40,040 nt of DNA from an uncultured Eubacterium sp. Its GTDB lineage: Bacteria; Bacillota; Clostridia; Lachnospirales; Lachnospiraceae. The notes under the pieces were generated by a model. It was not told where the DNA came from. It saw only the letters and a program-made list of their open reading frames with translations, and searched no databases. Made by a program: the position numbers and the translations under genes. Of the stretch, positions 1 to 7,856 are shown piece after piece; positions within the stretch are counted from its first letter, which is position 1, and the number at the start of each line of letters is the position of its first letter. Location of the stretch: assembly GCA_945920185.1 (NCBI GenBank), contig CAMEJP010000018.1, forward strand, positions 1-40,040, in the 5' to 3' direction.

Positions 1-800
1 ACTTCCGCAATAGTCTCAGGACTTACGTCATTCATAACTTCTGCAAGCCTTTCACTGTAATTCTTATCAGAAAGAAATTCTTCGCTCATAAGCTCATCAG
101 CCCTAATCATTCCCAAAGCCGCAAAATATGTATCACGTACATTGTCCTTTAAAGTTATCTTTCTTTTGTACTTTGTATTGGCAAATACTGACCATGTGGA
201 AGCCTCCTCCTTGCTCATAAGCTCAGGATTATAGAGAACGCCTGTTATTCCCCACATGTAGCCGGCAGCATATTTACTCCAGCTCTCATCATTTATCTTA
301 TTTGTATCAAACACATTTTTTATGTATGGAGAAAGACCTCTCACGTAGTAGTTTTCTTCTATACCTGCATCAAAAAATTCATCTGAATACGGCTTGAGTT
401 TTCCTTCTGCCATAAGCTTCATAATCATATAATCGGAAGGGCATACCAAATCATATGTGTCTCCCATTGTAAGCTGATTATACAAATCTTCGTTAGTTCC
501 GAAACAGGAATATTCTACCTTCACTCTTTTACCGTATGTTTCATAGTACCATTTCTCAAAATCCTCTATCATGGAATCTTTTCCGAGCACCGTAACGCCG
601 TTCTCAAGCTCAATGATTTCCTCATCATCCCAGTCACCGAGGTCAATATATTCCTCCCAGTTACACACACGAAGAGTTATGACCTCAGATTTTTTCCCAT
701 TCTTAACAACAACTTTATTTTTTATGACACAAACAACAGCCGTCACTGCAAGTACAAGACACAGTGCTGCAATTCCAAGTTTTATATTCCTTGCTTTCAT
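1..800 (-). CDS. potD: Spermidine/putrescine ABC transporter substrate-binding protein, partial (C-terminus off window)
   Basis: Extracellular polyamine-binding component of the PotABCD importer. The reading frame is open from the ATG at 798-800 to the left edge, giving 266 codons. After a hydrophobic N-terminal segment (about residues 8-26) comes the PotD-type start of the mature domain, VCNWEEYID, followed by ENLYNQLTMG-like and YDLVCPSDYM sequence characteristic of bacterial spermidine-binding proteins. A Shine-Dalgarno GTGAGG lies just upstream, and the start is 29 nt after the potC stop, so it is the last gene seen of the pot operon. The N-terminal segment contains Cys24, but the residue before it is Val, so there is no canonical lipobox; it may be anchored by an uncleaved helix. 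The identity is firm from both sequence and position; the C-terminal domain is not visible. Confidence 0.93.
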   Translation of the reverse strand, partial: MKARNIKLGIAALCLVLAVTAVVCVIKNKVVVKNGKKSEVITLRVCNWEEYIDLGDWDDEEIIELENGVTVLGKDSMIEDFEKWYYETYGKRVKVEYSCFGTNEDLYNQLTMGDTYDLVCPSDYMIMKLMAEGKLKPYSDEFFDAGIEENYYVRGLSPYIKNVFDTNKINDESWSKYAAGYMWGITGVLYNPELMSKEEASTWSVFANTKYKRKITLKDNVRDTYFAALGMIRADELMSEEFLSDKNYSERLAEVMNDVSPETIAE

Positions 801-829
801 TGTTACCTCACATTCCTGTTGCACAAAAA

Positions 830-1630
830 TCACACATTCTTTTTCTCTTCATTTTTCTTATTGCCGCTGATATTCATTCCGATAACAACCAGTATTACCA
901 CCGCAAATATAATGGTTGACAATGCCCACAATGCCGTTTTGATATCCGTCTGTGAACCTTTTGTAGCATTTACGACATAAGTACTTATGGTATCAAATGT
1001 AGCCGGCTTGGTGTAGCTTGCTATGAAATAATCATCAAGAGATAATGTTACAGCAAGAGCAAATCCTGATATAATACCCGGAAGAATCTGCGGTATAACT
1101 ACTTTTATCAATGCCTTAAAAGGAGATGCTCCCAAATCCATTGCTGCCTCATAAAGGCTTGAATCCATCTGCTTAAGCTTAGGTACTACCGAAAGATACA
1201 CAAAAGGTGCCGAAAGAACCACATGTCCTATTACAAGCGGAATATATGTACTCTTGTCCACTCCGAACACTACAATAAGAAGAATACATATGGAAAATCC
1301 CGTCACAACGTCCGCATTAATTACAGGTACCTGATTAAGTGTTCCTATTATGCTCTGCGGCAGCTTTTTGCTGTAAAATGCGCCTATCGCTCCAAGTGTT
1401 CCGAGAATGGTTGCAATAATTGAAGAACCGAGTGCAAGAAGTACAGTTCCCGCTATCATACCGGTAAGTTCGGGACTTGTAAACAGCGTTTGATAATTTT
1501 TAAGCGAAAAAGAATGTACCGCACCTATATTTGTGGAGTCGGTAAAGCTGTAAAATGCCAGTATTAAAATGGGCAGATACAAAAGAAGTATCACAATCAC
1601 AAGAAATGAAACCTTCATTATCTTCTTCAT
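830..1630 (-). CDS. potC: Spermidine/putrescine ABC transporter permease PotC
   Basis: Second membrane subunit of the polyamine importer, 266 aa with about six transmembrane helices. The binding-protein-dependent transport (EAA) loop is visible as AAMDLGASPFKALIKVVIP, the site that contacts PotA. I chose the ATG at 1628-1630, which overlaps the potB stop in the arrangement TGATG and is preceded by GGGGAGGTG. A TTG codon one position upstream is less likely. This tight overlap with potB indicates translational coupling. The length is normal for PotC (about 260 aa). Confidence 0.95.
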   Translation of the reverse strand: MKKIMKVSFLVIVILLLYLPILILAFYSFTDSTNIGAVHSFSLKNYQTLFTSPELTGMIAGTVLLALGSSIIATILGTLGAIGAFYSKKLPQSIIGTLNQVPVINADVVTGFSICILLIVVFGVDKSTYIPLVIGHVVLSAPFVYLSVVPKLKQMDSSLYEAAMDLGASPFKALIKVVIPQILPGIISGFALAVTLSLDDYFIASYTKPATFDTISTYVVNATKGSQTDIKTALWALSTIIFAVVILVVIGMNISGNKKNEEKKNV

Positions 1631-2418
1631 CAAAGCAGTTCACCTCCCCTTTTTCCGTTATCCTTGTCCTCGTATTTTCCTGTCAAAAGTGTGAATACGA
1701 CAATAATAGCAAGCAATACAAGAGCTATCATTGAACCGTTGTGCCAGTCATAAGCACTGAAATAGCTTCCTATAAGGCTTCCCATAATATATGTGCTGTT
1801 ATACAGCATATCCAGAACAACATAGTTTGTCATTGAAGGCAGAAATACCATAACCACACCGCTTATGATTCCCGGAAGACTTAAAGGCAGTGTGACCTTC
1901 AAAAATGTCTGAACGGAATTTGCTCCCAAATCATTTGCAGCTTCCAAAAGACTGTTGTCAAGCTTTAAAAGTGTAGTATACATAGGAAGTATCATAAACG
2001 GAAGAAAATCATAGCTCATACCTATTACCGAATTCAGGAACGGATGATAAGCAAGATTACCCTCTATAACGGTAAGTATTTCTTTAAGCGCAGTTATTCT
2101 CAGAGTAAAGTTAATCCACATAGGAAGCACAAATATAAGTATGATGGCTGATTTGTACTTCATGCTGCTTCTTGCCAGAATATACGCCACAGGATATGCG
2201 ATAAGCACGCATACTGCCGTAGTGACACAAGCTATGGTAAAGCTGTAAAAAAGTGTTCCTATGGTGTTAGGGCTTGTAAAAAAGCCGGTAAGATTGTCAA
2301 TGGTAAACTGTCCTTCTCCATTTGTAAAAGCATAGTAAATGATTACAACCAAAGGTGCAGCCACAAAACAGGTCAAAAACAGACCGTATGGAATACATAA
2401 ATGTTTTCTCATCTGCAT
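1630..2418 (-). CDS. potB: Spermidine/putrescine ABC transporter permease PotB
   Basis: First membrane subunit of the polyamine importer, 262 aa, with about six hydrophobic helices. The EAA motif AANDLGANSVQTFLKVTLPLS lies at roughly residues 160-180. It starts 13 nt after potA, with GAGG upstream of an ATG; an alternative ATG lies two codons inside. It overlaps potC by one base. Order A-B-C-D matches the classical potABCD operon, so the substrate is most likely spermidine and/or putrescine, although the sequence alone cannot separate these. Confidence 0.95.
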   Translation of the reverse strand: MQMRKHLCIPYGLFLTCFVAAPLVVIIYYAFTNGEGQFTIDNLTGFFTSPNTIGTLFYSFTIACVTTAVCVLIAYPVAYILARSSMKYKSAIILIFVLPMWINFTLRITALKEILTVIEGNLAYHPFLNSVIGMSYDFLPFMILPMYTTLLKLDNSLLEAANDLGANSVQTFLKVTLPLSLPGIISGVVMVFLPSMTNYVVLDMLYNSTYIMGSLIGSYFSAYDWHNGSMIALVLLAIIVVFTLLTGKYEDKDNGKRGGELL

Positions 2419-2431
2419 TTCCTACCTCGTA

Positions 2432-3877
2432 TTATTTTTTGAGTGAATACTGTATCTTGTCTTCAGGAATAATAAGACTTACATAATCGTCCATATTCCA
2501 CAAATCTTCATCATCAATGATAATGTCCACATCCTCGTCAGTTCTTACCACATAGCTGTAATGGTCTCCTTTGTATATAAGACTTATGATATGTCCGCTT
2601 AATATGCCCGCTTCTTCATCATCACTCATGCTTATATCCTCCGGCTTTATGGAAATGATTATTTTGATTGAGGAAGTATCAATCTCATCACCATGTGCGT
2701 CCACAAGGACTTCGTCATCATTAAATGAAGAATTAGGCAATACCTTTGTCAAATCACACTTAAGCTTTCCTTCAAGAAATTCCAGCTTGTAATGACGGTT
2801 CACACCGCTTTCTATACGGTTAATGGTATCCTCAGCTATCATAACGTGAATACCTTCAGGTTCTATGATAATTCCGACCTCTGAGCCAATCTCTGCCTTC
2901 TTTGTTGACTGTACGACTATCTCGTTCTTGCCTGACATGACTACTATCTCATAGTGCACGCCCTTAAATATAATGGAAGTAACCTTACCTGATATCATAC
3001 CTTTTTCAGGTGTCGTGATTATGACATCCTCCGGACGTACTACGGCGTCAATCATGGTTCCGTTTTCCACATCATCAAGACAGTCAAACTCAGCACCGCA
3101 GAAACGCACCCTGCATTTTCCTGTCATAATGCCGTTAAACACATTACTCTCTCCGATAAAGTCGGCGACAAAAGCATTTTTAGGCTCGTTGTATATATCT
3201 TCAGGAGTTCCTATCTGCTGTGTTCTGCCTTCAGACATAACCACAATCTTGTCAGACATTGTAAGAGCTTCTTCCTGGTCATGAGTAACATATATAAACG
3301 TGATTCCCAGCCTGTCGTGCATATTTTTAAGCTCTATCTGCATTTCCTTTCTCATCTTAAGGTCAAGTGCTCCTAAAGGCTCGTCAAGCAGCAATATCTC
3401 AGGTTCATTTACAAGTGCTCTTGCAATTGCAATTCTTTGCTGCTGTCCGCCTGAAAGCGTCTGTATCCTTCTGCTTTCAAAGCCCTCCAAATCAACCATC
3501 TCCAAAGCTTTCTTTACCTTCTTTACAATCTCATCCTTAGGCAGTTTTTTCAATTTAAGTCCAAATGCTATATTATCAAATATGTTCAGATGAGGAAAAA
3601 GCGCATACCTTTGAAATACGGTATTTATTGGTCTCTTATTCGGAGGCATATGGCTGATGTCACAGCCGTTAAGCAGTATTTCTCCGCTGCTTGGCAGTTC
3701 AAAGCCCGCTATCATTCTTAAAGTGGTAGTCTTTCCGCAACCTGACGGACCAAGAAATGTAACAAACTCACCCCTCTGTATGGTGAGATTAAAATCATCA
3801 ACAGCCACAAAGCCATCTTCAAAGGTCTTAGTTATATGCCTTAGTTCAATAATGTTGTTATCCTTTGTCGTTTCCAC
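2432..3877 (-). CDS. potA: Spermidine/putrescine ABC transporter ATP-binding protein PotA with a duplicated C-terminal TOBE region
   Basis: ATPase that powers polyamine import. Walker A GPSGCGKTT is at about residues 43-51, the signature LSGGQQQR at 141-148, Walker B ILLLDEP at 161-167 and the H-loop His at 199. At 481 aa it is about 110-130 residues longer than usual PotA (about 350-370 aa). The excess comes from two consecutive TOBE-like units: residues about 245-350 contain VRPEDVIIT and IIFKGVHYEIVV, and residues about 365-475 contain SIKPEDISMS and LIYKGDHYSYVV. The start is a GTG at 3875-3877 with TGGAGGG six bases upstream. It is the first gene of the operon. Confidence 0.95.
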   Translation of the reverse strand: METTKDNNIIELRHITKTFEDGFVAVDDFNLTIQRGEFVTFLGPSGCGKTTTLRMIAGFELPSSGEILLNGCDISHMPPNKRPINTVFQRYALFPHLNIFDNIAFGLKLKKLPKDEIVKKVKKALEMVDLEGFESRRIQTLSGGQQQRIAIARALVNEPEILLLDEPLGALDLKMRKEMQIELKNMHDRLGITFIYVTHDQEEALTMSDKIVVMSEGRTQQIGTPEDIYNEPKNAFVADFIGESNVFNGIMTGKCRVRFCGAEFDCLDDVENGTMIDAVVRPEDVIITTPEKGMISGKVTSIIFKGVHYEIVVMSGKNEIVVQSTKKAEIGSEVGIIIEPEGIHVMIAEDTINRIESGVNRHYKLEFLEGKLKCDLTKVLPNSSFNDDEVLVDAHGDEIDTSSIKIIISIKPEDISMSDDEEAGILSGHIISLIYKGDHYSYVVRTDEDVDIIIDDEDLWNMDDYVSLIIPEDKIQYSLKK

Positions 3878-3922
3878 GAAGCACCCTCCAACGTTACAAA
3901 TTTTAATGCTGTATTAATATTC

Positions 3923-3931
3923 ATTATACCA
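3923..3931 (-). promoter_or_regulatory. Extended -10 promoter of the pot operon
   Basis: On the minus strand the sequence reads TGGTATAAT, a consensus extended -10 box (TGnTATAAT), about 45 bases upstream of the potA GTG start. No good -35 hexamer is found 16-18 bases further upstream, which fits the extended -10 class. There is no obvious operator sequence around it. Confidence 0.6.
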
Positions 3932-3961
3932 TTATTTTGGCTCTTGTATACTTTTTTCTAC

Positions 3962-4036
3962 AAAAAAATCCTGCAAATGACAAGAAATGTATCTCAACGA
4001 ATTTTTCCGTATACTAATTTCTTGACATCCGCAGGA
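3962..4036 (-). terminator. Rho-independent terminator downstream of glyA and the YwlG-family gene
   Basis: Two 20-base arms, 4017-4036 and 3969-3988, pair over their whole length with one T-T mismatch and two G-U pairs, separated by a 28-nt loop. The closing arm runs directly into seven T residues on the minus strand (3962-3968). The position 40 bases after the YwlG-family stop and just before the pot promoter fits a terminator that separates the two operons. The loop is longer than usual for this class. Confidence 0.7.
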
Positions 4037-4076
4037 CATCATTTACAATTCCATGTACAAATGAATTGTTGCTTTA

Positions 4077-4664
4077 TTATGCAAGTTCTTCGTTATAATG
4101 TGCACGCTCGCCTCCGATATATTTCGGTCTTGTTCTTGCACATACAACATTTGCATGTCCGATAGTGTTAGTTTCTATTCTGACAGGAACAGCTACCTTT
4201 TTAAGATGCATACCTATAAGCGTATTGCCTATGTCAATGCCTGCACTTGCTTTCACTTCTTCCACAACCACAGGGTCCTTCATACCTTCGTATGCCGCCG
4301 TAGCAAATGAGCCTCCTGCCTTTGGCTTAGGAACCACATTGACTTCCTCATAACCGTAAGCCTGTGCCGCTTCTCTCTCCATGACAATAGCTCTGTTAAG
4401 ATGCTCGCAGCACTGTGCAGCCATATATAATCCGTTACTTTTAAGCTCTTCATTGATAGCCTGAAAAATACATTTTCCCAAATCAGGATTTGAAGAAGTA
4501 CCTATACGCTGATTGTCTACTTCACTTGTTGAACAGCCAACCACCACTATGCTCTTCTCTTTAAGCTTAGCTACCGTCAAAAGTTCCTTGACCGCTATAA
4601 TACATTGGTTGCTTATAACGTCCAAATCAGTAAAGCCTTCACTGTTAATATTGTTCATATCCAT
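4077..4664 (-). CDS. ywlG: YwlG/DUF436 family protein (TIGR01440)
   Basis: A conserved Bacillota protein of unknown biochemical role, 195 aa. The motif VVVGCSTSEV at about residues 40-49, the cysteine-containing AAQCCEHLNRA at about 82-92 and the C-terminal VCARTRPKYIGGERA-like end match this family. The start ATG has AGGTGGT about seven bases upstream. It follows glyA by 36 nt and appears to be in the same transcription unit; ywlG lies next to glyA in Bacillus subtilis too, so the pairing is a conserved linkage. Function should be left open. Confidence 0.88.
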   Translation of the reverse strand: MDMNNINSEGFTDLDVISNQCIIAVKELLTVAKLKEKSIVVVGCSTSEVDNQRIGTSSNPDLGKCIFQAINEELKSNGLYMAAQCCEHLNRAIVMEREAAQAYGYEEVNVVPKPKAGGSFATAAYEGMKDPVVVEEVKASAGIDIGNTLIGMHLKKVAVPVRIETNTIGHANVVCARTRPKYIGGERAHYNEELA

Positions 4665-4700
4665 AAAAACACCACCTGTTCCATAATAAGAATATCGGAG

Positions 4701-5945
4701 TTACTTATACAAAGGATATTTATCCGTAAGACCCTTTACAAGTCTTAATGCTTCCTCCCTATTCTTCTCTACATCATTTACAAGAAGTGAAATAGCCTCT
4801 GCAACAGTTTCCATATCATCTGTATTGAAACCTCTTGTCGTAACGGCAGCAGAGCCAAGTCTTATACCGCTTGTTACAAACGGTGAAGCAGGGTCATTTG
4901 GTATTGCATTCTTATTACATGTAATGTTAGCTGCATCAAGAAGCTTCTCCACTTCCTTACCTGTAACTCCCTTGTTGATAAGGTCTACAAGCATCAAATG
5001 GTTGTCCGTACCGCCTGACACAAGCTTGAATCCTCTGCTTGTAAGTCCATTTGCAAGTGCCTGTGCATTATCAACTATATTCTTTGCATATACCTTAAAG
5101 CTGTCGTCAAGAGCTTCCTTGAAGCATACAGCCTTAGCTGCTATAACATGCATAAGAGGACCGCCCTGAATACCAGGGAATACAGCCTTATTGAAGTTAA
5201 GCTCCTTAGCCAGTTCGCCGTTCTTCATAAGTATCATACCGCCTCTTGGTCCTCTCAATGTCTTATGTGTAGTAGTAGTAACTACATCTGCATAAGGCAG
5301 AGGACTCATATGCTGACCGCCGGCAACAAGACCTGCGATATGAGCCATATCTACCATGAGGTAAGCTCCTACCTCATCAGCAATCTCTCTGAATTTCTTA
5401 AAATCGATGGCTCTTGCATATGCGCTTGCACCTGCAAGGATCATCTTAGGTCTGCACTCTTTTGCTATTCTTCTTACTTCCTCGTAATCTATGAAACCGT
5501 CATCATTAACTCCGTAAGGCACTACATTAAAGTATTTTCCTGACATATTGACAGGTGAACCGTGTGAAAGATGTCCGCCATGTGCAAGATTCATTCCCAT
5601 ATATGTATCTCCCGGCTGCATAAGACCGAAAAATACTGCCATATTAGCCTGTGCGCCTGAATGTGGCTGAACATTTACATACTCACAGTCAAAAAGCTTC
5701 TTAGCTCTCTCGATGGCAAGATTTTCTATAACGTCCACATACTCGCAGCCGCCGTAATAGCGCTTTCCCGGATAACCTTCTGCGTACTTGTTTGTAAGCG
5801 GACTTCCCATAGCTGCCATAACTGCCTTAGTTACGATATTCTCAGACGCAATAAGCTCGATGTGGCTGTTCTGTCTGTCTACTTCGTCCTGTATAGCCTT
5901 AGCTACTTCAGGGTCAAATGTCATTACTTCATCAAATGAATACAT
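4701..5945 (-). CDS. glyA: Serine hydroxymethyltransferase
   Basis: PLP enzyme that converts serine and tetrahydrofolate to glycine and 5,10-methylene-tetrahydrofolate, the main source of one-carbon units. The PLP-binding motif [16 protein letters not shown] places the Schiff-base lysine at Lys228. LIASEN at 31-36 and the tetrahydrofolate and tetramer regions are intact; 414 aa is the normal length. The start ATG is preceded by GGAGG with a nine-base spacer. It is the first gene of a two-gene unit with the YwlG-family gene and has a good sigma-A promoter about 35 bases upstream. No glycine riboswitch or other leader RNA is seen in the short 5' region. Confidence 0.98.
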   Translation of the reverse strand: MYSFDEVMTFDPEVAKAIQDEVDRQNSHIELIASENIVTKAVMAAMGSPLTNKYAEGYPGKRYYGGCEYVDVIENLAIERAKKLFDCEYVNVQPHSGAQANMAVFFGLMQPGDTYMGMNLAHGGHLSHGSPVNMSGKYFNVVPYGVNDDGFIDYEEVRRIAKECRPKMILAGASAYARAIDFKKFREIADEVGAYLMVDMAHIAGLVAGGQHMSPLPYADVVTTTTHKTLRGPRGGMILMKNGELAKELNFNKAVFPGIQGGPLMHVIAAKAVCFKEALDDSFKVYAKNIVDNAQALANGLTSRGFKLVSGGTDNHLMLVDLINKGVTGKEVEKLLDAANITCNKNAIPNDPASPFVTSGIRLGSAAVTTRGFNTDDMETVAEAISLLVNDVEKNREEALRLVKGLTDKYPLYK

Positions 5946-5979
5946 TTTTTATTCCTCCAAAAATTTTTTGCTGTTTACT

Positions 5980-6008
5980 ATTTTATCACAATTACATTTT
6001 TATTGCAA
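5980..6008 (-). promoter_or_regulatory. Sigma-A promoter of glyA
   Basis: Read on the minus strand: -35 TTGCAA (6003-6008), 17-base spacer, -10 TAAAAT (5980-5985). Four of six bases match the consensus in the -35 box and five of six in the -10 box, and the spacing is optimal. The predicted transcript start lies about 28 bases before the glyA ATG, leaving room for the RBS but no structured leader. Confidence 0.6.
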
Positions 6009-6036
6009 ATATTTTAATATGCACACCCATAAAAGA

Positions 6037-6065
6037 TTGACAAGCTCTGAATACACGTCTATGAT
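6037..6065 (+). promoter_or_regulatory. Sigma-A promoter upstream of the repeats and the DUF1294 gene
   Basis: TTGACA (6037-6042), 17-base spacer, TATGAT (6060-6065): a perfect -35 and a five-of-six -10 on the plus strand. It overlaps the first base of the 110-bp repeats and would transcribe through them before reaching the DUF1294 start at 6375. It is back to back with the glyA promoter. Each repeat copy also begins with the extended -10 like TGATATAAT. Confidence 0.5.
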
Positions 6066-6304
6066 ATAATGAGCGTTAGCGAGCTGGAGCAAGCATAGCT
6101 TGTTCATAGCGAGCGGCGAATGACGATCACGATAGATTTCGAAGAAATCGTCAAGCACGAAGTGCGAATCGTGATATAATGAGCGTTAGCGAGCTGGAGC
6201 AAGCATAGCTTGTTCATAGCGAGCGGCGAATGACGATCACGATAGATTTCGAAGAAATCGTCAAGCACGAAGTGCGAATCGTGATATAATGAGCGTTAGC
6301 GAGC
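6062..6304 (+). repeat. Tandem 110-bp repeat: two full copies plus a 23-bp partial third
   Basis: Copies run 6062-6171, 6172-6281 and 6282-6304. The two full copies appear identical by eye. Each unit is dense in inverted repeats: CAAGCATAGCTTG, GATTTCGAAGAAATC, GCACGAAGTGC, and an outer pair ATCACGAT/ATCGTGAT that encloses the last two. Each unit also starts with TGATATAAT, an extended -10 like sequence, and contains a 19-codon frame (ATG at 6120, again at 6230). Since 110 is not a multiple of three, the copies do not make one continuous protein. The 12-mer GAGCGTTAGCGA recurs at 28733-28744 in the element before copA. A hairpin (AACC-GCC/GGC-GGTT, 6317-6338) follows the last copy. Together with the two flanking promoters this fills the only gene-free stretch longer than 300 bases. 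Confidence 0.9.
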
Positions 6305-6374
6305 CGGAGAAAGCCCAACCGCCTAAAGGCAGTGGGTTAGATTTGACTTTTTATAAATATTCGAGGTGTATCAA

Positions 6375-6665
6375 ATGAAATCAACATTTGCAATCTTATT
6401 TGCATTATATTTTATAATAATAAATTTTATCGCCTATATACTAATGGGAATAGATAAGAAAAAAGCTGTCCAAAAAGCATACCGCATACCTGAACGCACT
6501 TTGTTCGTGCCGGTGCTTCTTGGCGGAGGATTGGGCGGCACACTAGGTATGCACCGCTTTCATCACAAGACAAAGCACTGGTACTTTGCCATAGGCTTTC
6601 CTCTCATAATGCTTGCAGAGTATACCACGGTTATAGCTTTTCTTATACGATTGGCCGGCTTTTAG
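6375..6665 (+). CDS. DUF1294 family small membrane protein
   Basis: A 96-aa protein of unknown function with an N-terminal helix (about 6-25), a second hydrophobic stretch with LGGGLGGTLGM (about 46-58) and a C-terminal helix (about 68-92). The family pattern is clear: IDKKKA, then YRIPERTL, the glycine-rich stretch, and FHHKTKHWYF. I chose the ATG at 6375 because GAGGTG ends six bases before it; a GTG three codons upstream lies inside that Shine-Dalgarno. It stands alone on the plus strand between the repeats and a convergent gene, with only 25 bases to the next stop. Confidence 0.85.
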   Translation: MKSTFAILFALYFIIINFIAYILMGIDKKKAVQKAYRIPERTLFVPVLLGGGLGGTLGMHRFHHKTKHWYFAIGFPLIMLAEYTTVIAFLIRLAGF

Positions 6666-6690
6666 ACGCCGTTTTATAGTGTAACCTTCT

Positions 6691-7020
6691 TCACTGTTTC
6701 AGCTTATCATAGTGCTTATACAGTTTCTGCACACCGTTCTCCAGTATATAATAGTGCCTTATATAAGGCACCAAAAGCACAAGAACGGCTATTGCAAGCA
6801 CAAAATATCCTATGCTTTCGAAGAAACACACACAGAATAAACTAAACATCATAAGGACTGCAAACAGTATAGTCACTATCAGATGTACAAGCCTTTCATG
6901 CTGAAAGAAGCCGATATTCACGAGCAAATCCTTTAGTGCCGCTTCCCTTTCATCCTCAGAAAGCTTTTTTTCACAAAGCTCATCCATATACGCAATGTAA
7001 TTTAAAAGTCTTTTTTCCAT
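6691..7020 (-). CDS. Small two-helix membrane protein, unknown function
   Basis: 109 aa. An N-terminal soluble part with the acidic-basic segment KKLSEDEREAALKDLL (about 18-33) is followed by two hydrophobic helices (about 44-66 and 70-86) and a charged C-terminal tail. I do not recognise a family. Its start overlaps the nudC stop by 19 bases, and AGGG/GGAAGG sequences lie upstream, so it is probably the last, translationally coupled gene of the aspS-nudC unit. It is convergent with the DUF1294 gene, and no clear terminator separates them. It might be a helper of membrane remodelling or simply a lineage-specific protein; nothing in the sequence decides this. Confidence 0.65.
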   Translation of the reverse strand: MEKRLLNYIAYMDELCEKKLSEDEREAALKDLLVNIGFFQHERLVHLIVTILFAVLMMFSLFCVCFFESIGYFVLAIAVLVLLVPYIRHYYILENGVQKLYKHYDKLKQ

Positions 7021-7856
7021 TCCTTTACCCTGCCTTCCTTAAACATCCGTATCATTTCAAAGGTCAGACTTATATCATCAGGTTCTTCTATTTCTTCAGG
7101 TGTAAACCATCTTGCCTCCGAGAGTTCTTCCCTCTGAAGCGTTACTTCATCGCTTCCGTCAAGTTCCGCAAAAAATCCTACCATTTCCGTACTGCTTACT
7201 CCCCAAGGCTGACTCTTATAGTATCTTATATTTTTAACCTTAAGTCCTACCTCTTCAGCCACCTCCCGGGTTACGGTTTCCTCAAAGCTCTCGCCTATCT
7301 CCGTATAACCTGCCACAAGGGCAAACTTTTTAAATGTTCCGACAGCACTTTTGGCAAGCAGTATCCTCTCATCATTGTCTATAACCGCTACAGTTACGGC
7401 AGGCGATATTGTAGGATATATTGTTCTGCCGCACTTGGAGCAGACAAGCGCCCTCTCTGTTTTACTGTCTGTCATAGGAGAAGCACATTTCCCGCAAAAT
7501 CTGTTTCCGACATACCACCTGTGAAGCTGGCTTGCCGTTATTATGGGAAATCCTATCAGATGTTCTGCCTGTCTGTAAGCTCTTACAGAAACATACTTTA
7601 ACGCCTCTCCAACATTTTCCGGAATCTCAAGCGATGTAAAATATGCTTTATCGTCTACCATAAAGAGGTACTTTAACGTAATCTTATTATCTATATCAAA
7701 CACACAAGGAAGGGTGAACGAATCACCCTCCCCTGCACATTTAACAAGCACGTCACTGTCCTTAAATATAACAACGTAATCATCGGGCTGTGGTATTATA
7801 TCATTTTTCCAAATGTTAGAAAACCTGTGTGGTGCTATATCATTAATCATTTTCAT
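7002..7856 (-). CDS. nudC: NAD(+) diphosphatase / RNA-decapping Nudix hydrolase NudC
   Basis: Hydrolyses NADH to NMNH and AMP and, in characterised relatives, removes NAD caps from RNA. The zinc ribbon CGKC (121-124) and CSKC (139-142), the Nudix box with Gly183, Glu189, REVAEEVGL (197-205) and the NudC-specific SQPWGVSS (215-222, canonical SQPWPFPxS) are all visible. 284 aa is normal. The gene starts inside the end of aspS (14-base overlap); AAAGGA precedes two possible start codons (7856 or 7850). Coupling to aspS is a matter of local gene order rather than a known functional link. Confidence 0.92.
   Translation of the reverse strand: MKMINDIAPHRFSNIWKNDIIPQPDDYVVIFKDSDVLVKCAGEGDSFTLPCVFDIDNKITLKYLFMVDDKAYFTSLEIPENVGEALKYVSVRAYRQAEHLIGFPIITASQLHRWYVGNRFCGKCASPMTDSKTERALVCSKCGRTIYPTISPAVTVAVIDNDERILLAKSAVGTFKKFALVAGYTEIGESFEETVTREVAEEVGLKVKNIRYYKSQPWGVSSTEMVGFFAELDGSDEVTLQREELSEARWFTPEEIEEPDDISLTFEMIRMFKEGRVKEWKKDF

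Noticed and set aside
5946..6008. Glycine riboswitch before glyA
   Set aside because: The leader from the predicted promoter to the start codon is only about 28 bases, too short for such a structure.
6062..6304. CRISPR array
   Set aside because: The repeat unit is 110 bp with no unique spacers between copies, and there are no cas genes; it is a plain tandem duplication.
6936..7601. 221-codon plus-strand frame over nudC
   Set aside because: It is a frame shadow opposite nudC, which has all its motifs; it has no RBS or recognisable domain.
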